Below are positions 52,784-64,000 of a DNA stretch of 64,000 bases, in pieces. Position 1 is the stretch's first letter, and each line of letters starts with the position of its first letter. The notes beneath the pieces are model-generated. The model was not told the origin of the DNA, searched no databases, and was given only the letters and a program-made list of their open reading frames with translations. The position numbers were made by a program, and so were the translations under genes. The stretch is from Parapristionchus giblindavisi (taxonomy: Eukaryota > Nematoda > Chromadorea > Rhabditida > Diplogasteridae), in the NCBI GenBank assembly GCA_943737045.1, contig CALSFV010000015.1, forward strand, positions 310,001 to 374,000, read 5' to 3'.

Positions 52784-52926
52784 TGGGTCGAATGAGAACC
52801 GAGGAATAATAACCGACTGGATGACAATCATTTGGATACTTTGTCTATTCATTAGCGCTTGTTTCTCAAACGCGATTAGTTATCATCCATTCGGTTCTTA
52901 TTCATATGTTCTCATCCGACTTATTG
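52784..52926. mobile_element. MITE family F, copy 2
   Basis: TGGGTCGAATGAGAACCGAG start and TATGTTCTCATCCGACTTAT end, with GACTGGATGACAATCATT paired inside. Confidence 0.72.
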
Positions 52927-52990
52927 TTAGAGCCTCTCCTTCCTCTCTGTCTATGAACGACTAGTGTTACTGCAGATGGAGTCGTCTCCG

Positions 52991-53094
52991 TTTAATCACC
53001 CCGAGCTAATTTGAAACTCTTCGCTCTGACAATGCTGTCTCGCTTTCTTTGTCTACGAGATAGGATTGCCAGAGCACGGGGGTGTGTATTTAAA
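52991..53094. mobile_element. MITE family B copy
   Basis: TTAATCACCCCGAGCTAATT start, TTGTCTACGAGATAGGATTG centre, and GGGGGTGTGTATTTAAA end. Confidence 0.75.
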
Positions 53095-53210
53095 ATCATG
53101 TCTCAGTCTCCAACTAAGAATTCTTCCAAGTGAAACAACAAATGAATAATAGATAAATATATCTTTCTATGAATAGTTTTCATGTCTATTCGTCCATCTA
53201 ACCATTCTAC

Positions 53211-53349
53211 ACTAGGTCGAATGAGAACCGATGAACCGACTGGATGATAACTGTTTCCATATGAAAGACGAGGGTTAATGAGTAGACAAAGTATACAAAT
53301 GGTTATCATCCAGTCGGTTATTATTCATCGGTTCTCATCCGAGCTAGTG
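53211..53349. mobile_element. MITE family F, copy 3
   Basis: ACTAGGTCGAATGAGAACCG start pairs with CGGTTCTCATCCGAGCTAGT at the end; the loop has GAGTAGACAAAGTAT. It lies about 280 bp from copy 2. Confidence 0.8.
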
Positions 53350-53827
53350 CACTTCATTCCATTTTACCTTATGAATAATTCCATGTACTTGATTTCCTTT
53401 TGTACTCTATCATGCTCTTCCTCTCTTATCCCCCTTTTCATCTCTAACCACTCTCCTCATCTTCCACACTCTCTCACCATCTCTCTATCTCTCCACTCTC
53501 TTCATTCTCCATACTCTATCGTCATGTCAACTTCAGAATTCTATTCTCTCCCCTAACTACCCCTTCTACGTATTTTCACCCCGATATTGTCAGATCAGAA
53601 TTTTCTTGGCGCTGTGCCAAATGTTGTCAGAATTTTGTTCACTATTCATTGAATATATTAGTTTGTAGCTTTCTCATTTCATCTCCTTCGTCACTCGAAT
53701 ATCTTTCACTCATTCAATCAACTATATTACATGTGTCTCTCACTATGTTCGCTATTTCATGTCATTTGCAACGAAACTTCCGCTGCATAGTGAATTATCA
53801 CTTTTCCATAGATCATACTACATATAG

Positions 53828-53937
53828 TGACACCCCGAGCTAATTTGAAACTCTCCGTTCTGGCCATACTCTCTCGCTTTCTTTGTCTACGAGAGAGTAT
53901 TGTCAATACGGAGAGCTAAATTAGCTTGGGGTGTGAT
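53828..53937. mobile_element. MITE family B, well-preserved copy
   Basis: GTGACACCCCGAGCTAATTT start and TTAGCTTGGGGTGTGATA end; long complementary arms across TTTCTTTGTCTACGA. Confidence 0.85.
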
Positions 53938-54354
53938 AATTGCTATTGGTTCAATCTTATTATATTCTGTTAGACTGTTTTCATATATTTATCATACATC
54001 ATATACAATTTTCTATTAATCTCCCTAGTGATGTCTGACGTGACCTATGAGTAATAGACTATGTATAGATATGTAAGTAATGAAGTTTCGGATGACTGGA
54101 TATTACGTTTATAGATGATAATATTTATTTATTTTATTCCGTCAAATATATATTCATAAACATATTTCTGTCAAAGGAAAAAAAGGGGAATAGTATGATA
54201 TCATAGACAGACTCCATCCAATCATCATTTATGTCAGTCTAATATAGTAGAACATATTGTATTCTCCTCTAATGAAAACGTCGAAAGCTAATGTATATTT
54301 CAGTGTTACAGTGAAAGCAGATATGGTGACATCCATAGAAAACTTTACCTATCC

Positions 54355-54836
54355 CTCTTTTCTCTCCCTCTCTCTCCCTCTCCCTCTCCCTCTCCCTCTC
54401 CCTCTCCCTCTCCCTCTCCCTCTCCCTCTCCCTCTCCCTCTCCCTCTCCCTCTCCCTCTCCCTCTCCCTCTCCCTCTCCCTCTCCCTCTCCCTCTCCCTC
54501 TCCCTCTCCCTCTCCCTCTCCCTCTCCCTCTCCCTCTCCCTCTCCCTCTCCCTCTCCCTCTCCCTCTCCCTCTCCCTCTCCCTCTCCCTCTCCCTCTCCC
54601 TCTCCCTCTCCCTCTCCCTCTCCCTCTCCCTCTCCCTCTCCCTCTCCCTCTCCCTCTCCCTCTCCCTCTCCCTCTCCCTCCCTCTCCCTCTCCCTCTCCC
54701 TCTCCCTCTCCCTCTCCCTCTCCCTCTCCCTCTCCCTCTCCCTCTCCCTCTCCCTCTCCCTCTCCCTCTCCCTCCCTCTCCCTCTCCCTCTCTCTCTCCC
54801 TCTCCCTCTCTCTCCCTCTCCCTCTCCCTCTCCCTC
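54355..54836. repeat. (TCTCCC)n array of about 480 bp
   Basis: Nearly uninterrupted TCTCCC hexamers from 54366 to 54834, with two CCTCCCTC phase slips near 54680 and 54770. The homopolymer-like open frames on both strands are artefacts. Confidence 0.98.
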
Positions 54837-55294
54837 TTCTTCATTTGCTCATTTTCATACACCCACATCCGCTTTGCATATAGCGTCAGTATTCCCTCTC
54901 TATTTCATATCCTCGTCTCACCACGAAGGATTTCATTCCGATATACTGTAATCCCACCGTATCGATTAGATATCAAGTGATAACACTAGATGAAGGGATG
55001 TACTTTCTTCAATTCCTCCGTTGGTATCGACCACCATCTCGCATCAATCTTCTTGAAGTCATCACGCCAACACGTCATCTAGTGTTATCACTTGATATGA
55101 ATAAAGTATTAGTATTAGTATCGATTAGATATTGGCTTGATTTAATGCAGCAATGCTTCTCTCCTTCTAAGCTACTTAGTCTGCTTCTAACTTTTTTGAC
55201 GTTTTGGTTTTTGATCTTCTGCCTTTCCCTGAAAAAAGTTCTTCCCCTTTACTACCTATTATTGAAGATCCTTCTCTTTTTCCTATCCCTCTTC

Positions 55295-55504
55295 AATCTC
55301 TCCCTCTCCCTCCCTCTCCCTCTTCTTCTCCCTCTCCTTTAGTCTCTCCCTCTCCTTTCAATCTCTCCCTCTCCCTCTTCTTCTCCCTCTCCCTCTCCCT
55401 CTCCCTCTCCCTCTCCCTCTCCCTCTCCCTCTCCCTCTCCCTCTCCCTCTCCCTCTCCCTCTCCCTCTCCCTCTCCCTCTCCCTCTCCCTCTTCTTCTCC
55501 CTCT
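55295..55504. repeat. (CTCTCC)n array
   Basis: About 200 bp of CTCTCC with CTTCTTCTC interruptions at both ends. Confidence 0.95.
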
Positions 55505-56876
55505 CATTTTCTCCTCTCAATTCAACTATTCAATTGACTTCACAGCTACTCATCTTCACATTTGTGAACTTCTCCTTTATCTTGTCTTCGAGTTAAATTT
55601 CCCATTTGTTTCTTCATTTCCTTTGTCCTTTTTTCATCTTCTACAGTCAAACATTTACAACTTCTCTATTATTTTGTGTGAAAGCCTTTCATTAGAGAGA
55701 TAAGGAGAGAGAGAGAGAGAGAAGGTAGAGCGCGATTAGAGGAATCTAAAAAGAGTTCTGTCTGATACGAAGAATTCAATAACCGTTCCTCTATTCAACT
55801 CCATTCATATGCGTGGGCATGGCAGTCCCTATTCCTCCTATTTTCTTTCCTCAACATGTCGATTTCGGAGATTTTGAAAACAAAAATAGCCCCATGATGA
55901 GTGAGACACTGAGAGACGGAGGGAGAGGTAAAGAGAGGGGGAGAGGGAGAGATAGGGGATAGGATGACATCCTTTAATGGCTATCAACCATATCCACCCA
56001 CGAAAGAGAACAGACGATATATAATAGATGTGAGAAGATTGGGTTCATTTCTGAATAATTAGAATGATTAGATCTTTCGAGTCTATTCCTAGTATATCTC
56101 CCATAGAGACTCGTATTCTCTTTATTCCTCAGCAATTCCATTTACTTTGTCGAACAGAATTTCAATTCGAAATGTTAAGTTTAGACTACATTTAATTTTC
56201 TTCTTAAAATGGTCCATTATCCTCTATCTATCATTCATTTTCCAATAAATAATATTTGAAGCCAGTTTTAATTAGTAATATTTTCATAGGAGTTCTTGTC
56301 TTCGAATCTCATTATATTTCTTTTGTCCTTGTCAATGAGAATATTCAATGATTTCCTAGTACTTTGAATGTCTAAATAGTTTTTTGGACCAAAACAACAC
56401 ACAATAACTCTCATTCTCTCTGTACTACTCTAAGTCTCTTTCTCAAACCATTCAAAATACCCCCTCAACTGCGTAGATACAAACCATAGACAGAAATCTC
56501 TATCCATTTCATGATTTCAATCCTTACAAAACTAAGGGAATAATAATAATAATTATTATTATTATTATTGTTATTATTATTATTATTATATTTATTCCTT
56601 CAATAGAACACATCGGGGATGGGATATATCTGTTAGATAAGTCTTTTTGAAGGATGCCTTTGACGGATTTTTGAAGGATTGAAGGAATGGTCTCAGCTTG
56701 CGGAAAGGGACCAAATTATGACTAGATTTCACTGAAGATATTCTAAAATATGTAAAGTAAAAAATGCTGGTGTACAATAGCCGTGTAAGAAAATGGAAGA
56801 AAAAATTTCATCCATTCTCATGTTAGCTCCTATTTTGTGCGACTAAAACCATGAAATGGAGGGAGATTTGTGGTGT
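55505..56876. other. intergenic sequence
   Basis: No gene recognised. An (ATT)n run lies at about 56546-56592. Confidence 0.5.
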
Positions 56877-58394
56877 CTATATCACGCGTGTCGCGTAAGG
56901 ATCGAGACAAAATCGTGGGGTGTCCGGACAAAATATAACCCCTATTATATTTTCTATTTTTGGATAGCCCTCACAGTGCCGGAAAAGATAGCGTTTCGAT
57001 TTTTTGTTTAAGATCAATTTGAACGAAGATAGACGCCGTTGAGTGTCGGAATCTGTGAAAAAGTCGTGACTTTCACCCGCTATAACTCGCTTTGGAACGG
57101 AAATATCGAAAATATCACAGAGACAAAAATTGTAGAGAATTTTCAGGAGAATCGAAATAACACAAGCAGAAATTACAAAATCGATTTTTCACCAGCTTCT
57201 GTGGCGGAAAGCTGACGTTTGCACAGCAAGTCATAAGTGCAATTTTTTATTGGCTCAGATGGTAGATATTGTGAAGACGCATCGATTGATATATACTTTA
57301 TGGGGTCGAATCGTGACCGCAATATGAGATTTTCCAAAAAAAACAAGTCTGAAATCTCGGACTTAGCCGATTTCTGGCTCGAGAGAAGGAAGGATCACTT
57401 TGATCTACCCACTCGTCTCTCGATGATCTATGATATTTCCTGGTATTTCTGTACATTGAACTCGAAAAAAAGCAAAGAAATAAATGAAAAGCATATCTAA
57501 ACCCTAATTCAAAGAAGGAATTAGCATATAAACATAAAACATAAGCACATAAAAAATTTGAAATTGGAAAGAAAAAGTTGAAATTGTGAAAAAAAAAGAA
57601 ATCGTGAAAAAAAAGTGAGCAAAAAGAAATTGTGAAATAATGAAATTGACTCACATTCCTCCACAATCGCAGTCCTTCTCAAGATCGACTCCCTTGAGCC
57701 TTGGTCCCTTCTCATGGATAGATGGTCGGTTCACAGCGAAGTACTCGAGTCAACAATATATTCAGTAATTAACAATATATTCAGGAAACAGGGAAACTTG
57801 TTGAAAACACTTGAAAACACGTATAACAAAAAAAGAGTTGGTAAATCACTGATCAGCGAGAGACGAGTGGGTAGATCAAAGTGATCCTTCCTTCTCTCGA
57901 GACAGAAATCGGCTAAGTCCGGGATTTCAGACTTGTTTTTTGGAAAAAACTCATATTGCGGTCACGATTCGACCCCATAAAGTATATATCATTCGATGCG
58001 TCTTCACAATATCTATCATCTAAGCCAATAAAAAATTGCACTTATGACTTGCTCTGCAAACGTCAGCTTTCCGCCACAGAAGCTGGTGAAAAATCGATTT
58101 TGTAATTTCAGCTTGTGTTATTTCGATTCTCCTGAAAATTCTCTACAATTTATGTCTCTGTGATATTTTCGATATTTCCGTTCCAAAGCGAGTTATAGCG
58201 GGTGAAAGTCACGACTTTTTCACAGATTCCGACACTCAACGGCGTCTATCTTCGTTCAAATTGATCTTAAACAAAAAATCGAAACGCTATCTTCTCTGGC
58301 ACTGTGAGGGCTATCCAAAAATGATTTAAACCAAATTTTCATTTTTTCATTGTCCGGTAGTTGTATCGATCCTTACGCGACACGCGTGATATAC
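56877..58394. mobile_element. 1.5-kb palindromic (foldback) element
   Basis: Left arm 56877-57425 and right arm 57854-58394 are near-perfect reverse complements, starting TATATCACGCGTGTCGCGTA. A 428-bp loop lies between. The left arm has an insertion relative to the right near 56915-56955. No transposase. Open frames in the arms mirror each other and are not taken as genes. Confidence 0.85.
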
Positions 58395-58657
58395 GCAGTT
58401 GAGAGGGGATAAACAATAGTTTATTGTCTATTCGAACATCTTATCTTCAGTCTCCGTCTATTCCTATCTACAACCATATCCATAATCATTCTCTAGAGAC
58501 ATCCAAAAGAGACTCTATCTCTATTCTTCTTCTATTTTCCCTCTTCTCTCGAACATTTCTTTTCTCTGTCCCATTCATTCCGTAACTCAATCGACTTTCA
58601 ACCATGACTATTTTAAAGTTGATCTTTGATCTTTGATCTTTGATGTTTGTTCTCTAG

Positions 58658-61628
58658 ATGGCAGATTCGTATCATCTCTCACCATCATCGTTAATTCGTC
58701 ATCGTAATTCGTTCTCTTCATCTTCGAAGTCTGCATTCATATCTAATCGACAATCATCACTCAATTGTACAAGAAACCGTTCACCCCCTCCACCATCTCC
58801 TACTTCTACCTCTCCATCCAGATTCTGTCCCTCTCCATCTTCTCCCTCTACCTCTCAATCCAGATTCTCTCCCTCTCCCTCTTCTCCCTCTACCTCTGGA
58901 CATCTTCCCTTTACTCCTAAACATTCCACTCCTCCATCTACATCAAGACACTCTCCCTCTGTATCTCCCTCTGTCTCTCCTCGTTCATCACTAACCAATC
59001 GATCTACATCATCTCCAAAACCAATCAATAATCATGTTCATCTCCTGGGTAAACAATACAGTATTGGAGGCACTCGATATCATCAAAAACAACTGCTAAA
59101 CTATTTCACGCATATCATGGTGTATGTAAAATATACCTTTTTTTTAATTTTTTAATTTTAATTTGAAAATTTTACTTGCTAAAGCTTTCGTTTATCCCCT
59201 TATGATTTAAAAATTCCTTATTTACAAGATAAGAGTTGAGTAAAAAATTAACATTGCTGCATGATTAACAAAAGGGGCAATATCAACGAGGCGCATGAAA
59301 TGTATGGTGAAATTATGGTGACGGAATGGTTAATTTATAAATTAATCAATAATCACCGGATAATAATCGATATTTTACAGGAAGACTGTTCGACAGAAGA
59401 CCGAAGGAGAATCGTCATTTGAATCAACCGAGGTACGGTAGAATAAGATTACGGTAGGTATCAGAATCAATCGATATTTCCAGGCTAGTATCGAATCTGA
59501 TGGAAGGGGCTCAATGCGAAGGACTAGCTCAATGCCGAGTGTGTGTGATGGAAAAGGTGAGACAAAGATCAAAGATCAAACATCAAAGATCAAAGGCCAA
59601 AGATCAAAGATCAAGTTTACGTTTCACTTTCAGTCGCTCCAGCTGTGCTGAATCTCAGACACTACGACTACGACGGGAAACTGAATAAGATGCAGAAGAA
59701 GGTATACGGTAGTATTATCGATTGATAGATAATTATCGATTGATAGGTCATTATCGATTGGTTCAGGCTCTTCGATTCACTTGGCATCGTCTACAGACAA
59801 GAAATGGAGGCAAACGGGTGGAGAATGTATTTGAAGAGGTACTTACGACCTTAAGAGGACTTATCGATATTTAACGGACCTTAATGATTTAAGGTTTACG
59901 ATCGACTGATTAGACAACTTCCATCTATCAGAGATATGTTCACGACTCGAACATTTTTATGTGCAATGTCACGATCGGAGATTGCTAGTCTGAGGGATCA
60001 TGCTAAGGTACTTCAATTACTTATGACCTTTTAAAATAGTTAGGGTTTCAATCACTTATGACCCTATCAGTTAAGGTATCAATCATTTATGACCTTAAAT
60101 ATTAAGGTATCCAACACTCAGGGTCTTAATAGTTAAGTCATAGAGTTCATTCAGATAACGGTTAAAATGATCGAGATGATCATTCGAAATCTTGACACAG
60201 AGAAGTCAAAAAGGACGGATACTGGATCAAATCTTGATCCTCGACTTATCGGTATTTATGCTAAGTCATCGTGTCTTAATCTACCTTAACCCTTAAGGTC
60301 GTGCTCACGGTCCACTTCGACCTTATGGACTAACGGGAATATTCTGGGAGAAACTAGGAGAGACCATGATTGATGTGGTACTTGCTCAGGTATATCATCA
60401 TTTTATCTTTCTTCCACTTCTTCTTAGATACGACAGGTTTACTTTCTTTAGTAGAGCATTATTTTTCATTTCCTGGTTTACTACAATTGAAATAGACCGA
60501 AGAGAAAATTGAATATTTCGCGTAATGAAGTAGTCCTCAATATACTCCAATATGTCTACTCTTATTTTGTAAAAGTACAACTAGATTCCATAAAGTATAT
60601 GTGTATCCACTATACGTTCATATACGAGTGGGCAAAATGAAAACTAAAAAGCATACGAAAAATCAGTAATCTGCAATCAATAATCTGATTCCAGGAGGCA
60701 GTTCGTGATCTACCAGGAGCAGGACAAGCGTGGGTGGTGCTAACAGCGTGTTTGGTCGATCAGGTAGATCAAAGATCAAATTGCAAAGATCAAAGATCAT
60801 TTCCTCAGATGCGTGCGGGTTTCGACGAGGCTCGTAATTCGACGTTTGAATCGAAAGCGAAGGCATCAGTTGTTCTTCATCATGCTACACTGAGACTAGG
60901 ATCAGGTAAGTTACCGTAATCCATGAATTCCGCTTGGGAGTCCCATCCATTTCAGTCGATACTCCTGATCCACCAGAGCCTCCTCCTCATCAATTCCAAT
61001 CTAATCATCAATCACCGGCCTCATCATCTCCCGTTACCGTATACCCATCTACAGGACCCAGAGGATACTCTGTAGATGTCACTTCGGGTACTGTACAGTA
61101 CGATTACGGTATCAATCAATCGATAATCTCAGGACCAACCAGGAGTTTCTGTCCATTCTCCAGCGGTCAACGATCAGTAGATGATATTCCTCCAATCGAT
61201 GATGATGAAGTGAGTTGGTTCTATCAATATGATCTTTGTTTGATCTTTGATCTCTCAAATTGATCGCTGATCTTTGATTTCTCAATATGATCTTTGATCT
61301 ATCAATATGATCTTTGCTCTCAAATTGATCTTTGATCTCTCAAATTGATCGTTGATCTCTCAATATGATCTTTGATCTCTCAAATTGATCTTTGATCTCT
61401 CAATATGATCTTTGATCTCTCAAATTGATCTTTGATCTCTGTTAGATTCATTCATCTCGTTCACCCTCTCGTGGTTCTCGTTCATCATTCAATCGTCGTC
61501 CTACTCCACCATCTCCATCATCACCAACTACAGTAAACCCTTCATCGTCATCACCATTTCATTGTTCCAATCGATCTCCCGTTCGTTCTCCTTCTACTTC
61601 TAGTTCCAATATCATCGTTCATATATAG
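58658..61628 (+). CDS. nematode globin with long Ser/Pro-rich flanks
   Basis: Predicted 529-residue haem globin. Exons: 58658-59121, 59381-59432, 59484-59556, 59634-59701, 59767-59838, 59894-60007, 60155-60251, 60298-60389, 60695-60763, 60809-60905, 60956-61087, 61133-61209, 61446-61628 (530 codons, all phases fit). Residues 1-200 are Ser/Pro-rich low complexity, with an RRTSSMPS kinase-site-like motif. The globin fold runs from about 220 (ALRFTWHRLQTRNGG) to about 365. Likely E7 histidine in SLRDHAK (about 279) and proximal F8 histidine in GRAHGPLRPYGL (about 317). Conserved LGETMIDVVLAQEAVRDLPG follows. The C-terminus is again Ser/Pro-rich. A TCTCTAG acceptor abuts the ATG, suggesting trans-splicing or an upstream exon. 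The 45-nt intron 61088-61132 is in frame. Likely a neural oxygen-sensing or redox globin (inference). Confidence 0.88.
61226..61440. repeat. tandem TTTGATCTCTCAAATTGATC repeat (last globin intron)
   Basis: About ten alternating units of 20-21 bp, CAATATGATCTTTGATCTCT and CAAATTGATCTTTGATCTCT, fill most of the 236-nt intron. A short extension appears in the 3'UTR at about 61654-61715. Confidence 0.9.
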
Positions 61629-62129
61629 ATAGTTAGAATGTCCATGAAGGGAGTTGATCTTTGATCTCTCAAATTGATCTTTTATCTCTTATATTAATCT
61701 TTGATCTCTCAGTATATCCTCTCTACCATTCCTAATCTCATCGTATTCTTTCATAACTTGGACTGAATCCGTTCCTATTTATTCATTTCTTCATTTATTT
61801 AATAACCAAATGTGTCTCTTATAAGAGTCATTATGGGTGTATTGTCTCTCTCATTCATTTGTGCTGTATAACTAATCATTCATGACATTGAATAAATATG
61901 CGTTGGAGAGAAGTCTTTACCGTGTTGTACTACTATTGTCCGTATAAAACGTACTTGCATAATTGCATTGCTACTGCTGCTAAATAGAGGAAGAACTATC
62001 GATTAACTCCCCACTCTTTCCTCCTTTCCTTCCTCGCTCTCTCTCTCTCTGATCTACCTACTCTCTCACCGGTGCTCTCTCTCTAAACATAGAAATTCAT
62101 TGTGGCAGTGGTTGTCTACTCTCGTACCA

Positions 62130-62285
62130 AATTAAAGGTGGTGTCCCACGAATATTTTCGTGAATAAACTGTGTAGACAGGATGGTAGCAAAAGTCATCT
62201 AAGTCACCACATACAATTTCTATTATAATGATTCTGCGTATTGATTGGCATAATCACGATTGAAAGATGTTCAATAGTGCAGGGA
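62130..62285 (-). mobile_element. SINE-like 3' fragment
   Basis: The minus strand of this segment matches the 3' half of the units at 49475-50045: GTGTCCCACGAATATTTTCG beside AAAGGTGG, then the complements of the TTCACAGTTTGTTCA and CTTTTGCTA blocks. The tRNA-like head is absent. Confidence 0.68.
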
Positions 62286-62911
62286 ATGGAGATAGGGTGA
62301 TGGGAAGGGGCCTAATGAGAGGGCAAAGGTAGAGTGCCGGTCGCAAACTGAACATAAACACACTTTTTACTTACAGTATATGTATGAGGGGGCTCATTCC
62401 CATCGTGGTAGGAACCAATAATTCTTTTCGTGTGTCCCCATCTTTAACAAGTGTATTTTATACAGTCAATAGGATCTATACACTTAAATTGATAATATTA
62501 ATAGTGTCCCAAACCCCGAAAAAAAAGAAAAGAAATTAAACAAGAAAGTGATAAGAGGGAGTGCAAAAAGAAGAAGAAGAAGAAACTTAATTTTTTTGTA
62601 AATTGAAGCTTAATTTGATCATAATTACGGCGAAATTTTTCTAATTTTCATGAAATCAAGTTTCGATTTCTGTAAACTAGGTTTCAATTTTTATGCTGTG
62701 TTATCACTCCAACTTCTGCTTTACTTGTTGATTTTTGCTCTCGGCTGGAGTCACATTGCTGAAATAATAAATTATTTTAAAAAATAATAATAATATGAAA
62801 ATTGGTTTGAATCGCCCAAAACCCCACGAAAACGTTACACAGCACGTCCAATACACCTTTTTGACAACTACTGTATGCTGACTAATAGGGTTGGCTATAA
62901 CGTACACCGCA

Positions 62912-63114
62912 TTGCGGGCCCGCAATGCTTTGTATAATCATTGCGGGCCCGCAACGTCCTCTATCTCTTCTCCTTTCCTATAAAGAGTGATTGCGGGCCC
63001 GAAATCGCTCCCCCTCCCCTCCCTCCGACGTTGCGGTCCCGCAATGATTTTGCAAAATCATTGCGGGCCCATAATCACTAGCAATGGAGAGGCAAGGCCA
63101 TTGCGGGCCCGCAA
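62912..63114. repeat. cluster of six TTGCGGGCCCGCAA palindromes
   Basis: Copies at 62912, 62941, 62991 (one arm changed), 63031 (central GGTCCC), 63061 (right arm changed) and 63101, each 14 bp, within 203 bp. Spacers differ in sequence and length. GC-rich cores stand out in AT-rich DNA. Confidence 0.9.
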
Positions 63115-63901
63115 CCCCGAATAGCAAACTATACTGACTAACAATAGTACAATAAGCTAAAACTACCGTACTTCTGAAATATGGCCGGTGTAATCTCCAA
63201 TGTCGTGTCACGCTTCGGGAGGAATCGACCGTACTTCGCGTATTCCGCGTAGAATGCGTCCACATGACTTGGACCGGGATTCTGGAACAATTATGAATAA
63301 CAACTTAAGAATTTTTAAACAATACAAAAAGAAAAATGATATTATGTTGATTAGATTATGCAGCTCACAATTCTTCCGTTTTTTTTCCTTTGGCTTAAAA
63401 TAGTAGACAATAGATGCATTTGTGCAGTATCCTAATTATAAGGGATCCAAGGTATCTTTTTACTCCACACAACACAGTAAAGTCATTTTCCGGGAAAAAA
63501 AGTACTCGGAAAAGCAAGAAAGTGTTAATTTTGACCTCTTGAAAAAAATACAGTAAAAAAGAAAATATCTCGGTTTCCTGACTAGTTAGAGGCTTGAAAC
63601 TTGGTTTTTGGAGTTAGAAACAACGAAAAACTTGTAAACGTTTCAAGTATCCTGCTCTTCTAAGAACGGAGATATTTGCTTTTTCCAGTGCTTATTCCGA
63701 GAGGGCAAACCAAGACTTTTTTTTGCTTTTTTTTGCCGATAAAACGTGCGCCGCCTACCGTAATCCAAAAACGTAAATTCAAAATTCGGCAATCACTGTT
63801 TCTTTTCATTCGATTTCGGGAACTTCTTTGATTTCTGGCCCACCCCCCTCATTCACCCCCCCCCCCTCTCCATTTCGATCTTTTCGATCGAATGGAGGGG
63901 T

Positions 63902-63972
63902 CGTCCTCCTCACTGGGAGGACGATGTCCACGGGGGCGAAATGCTCCCCGAGCTCTCCTCAAGATGGGAGAG
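63902..63972. repeat. two adjacent GC-rich hairpins at the window edge
   Basis: CGTCCTCCTCACTGGGAGGACG and GAGCTCTCCTC...GGGAGAGCTC are self-complementary stems with short loops. The sequence is cut by the window end soon after. Confidence 0.65.
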
Positions 63973-64000
63973 CTCTGGACTGAACCGGAGAGAAGGAATC

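Larger units (their letters stand above)
61629..64000. other. region downstream of the globin; no gene recognised
   Basis: It contains a SINE-like 3' piece, a cluster of GC-rich palindromes and GC-rich hairpins at the right edge. Short frames around 62704-63265 and 63200-63403 are unsupported. Confidence 0.5.

Noticed and set aside
54257..54883. 208- and 199-codon open frames
   Set aside because: Artefacts of the TCTCCC array.
62912..63114. CRISPR-like array
   Set aside because: Repeats are 14-bp palindromes with irregular spacing in a eukaryotic genome.

Overview
The window is nuclear DNA of a free-living-type nematode. The evidence is short GT-AG introns (many 45-100 nt) with TTTCAG-type acceptors, an SRSX-class chemoreceptor pair, a nematode Fer/Fps-like tyrosine kinase, a muscle myosin heavy chain whose sequence reads like the C. 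elegans MYO-1/UNC-54 group, and a globin with the split, extended layout of nematode neural globins. The very high exon number, the (TTTGATC)n and ACGGTAG intron repeats and the heavy load of small inverted-repeat elements suggest a diplogastrid such as Pristionchus. That placement is inference.

Layout. 1-4174 (+): 3' part of an SH2 plus tyrosine-kinase gene, whose last exon appears to lie beyond a 1.3 kb palindrome. 5500-7670 and 10278-12146 (+): tandem SRSX-like seven-helix receptors; the first is intact and the second has a +1 frameshift. 13007-28209 (-): a complete 1939-residue type II myosin heavy chain in 61 exons, with a tRNA-Ser(AGA), a hAT-like element and several MITEs in its introns. 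29621-31565 (-): an unrecognised 243-residue single-pass membrane protein. 33115-35043: a terminal-inverted-repeat element that contains a broken, intron-bearing PCNA copy. 35044-47900: mostly gene-poor DNA with simple repeats, MITEs, SINE-like pieces and a dead mariner at 42887-44149. 47944-49001 (+): an unrecognised split gene or remnant. 49475-50045: two tRNA-derived SINE-like units fused tail to tail. 50622-52263 (+): weak candidate exons. 54355-55504: large TCTCCC arrays. 56877-58394: a 1.5 kb palindromic element. 58658-61628 (+): a 529-residue globin gene in 13 exons. 61629-64000: intergenic, with a cluster of GC-rich palindromes.

The genes do not form a pathway. They are independent eukaryotic genes, and no operon is evident. 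The main novelty is in the mobile DNA: at least 21 copies of one TTAA-ended hairpin MITE, other MITE families, a PCNA-carrying TIR element and a tRNA-derived SINE family. All exon coordinates were read by eye from splice motifs, reading phase and family similarity. Phase consistency (365, 318, 1939 plus stop, 244 and 530 codons) supports the main gene models.
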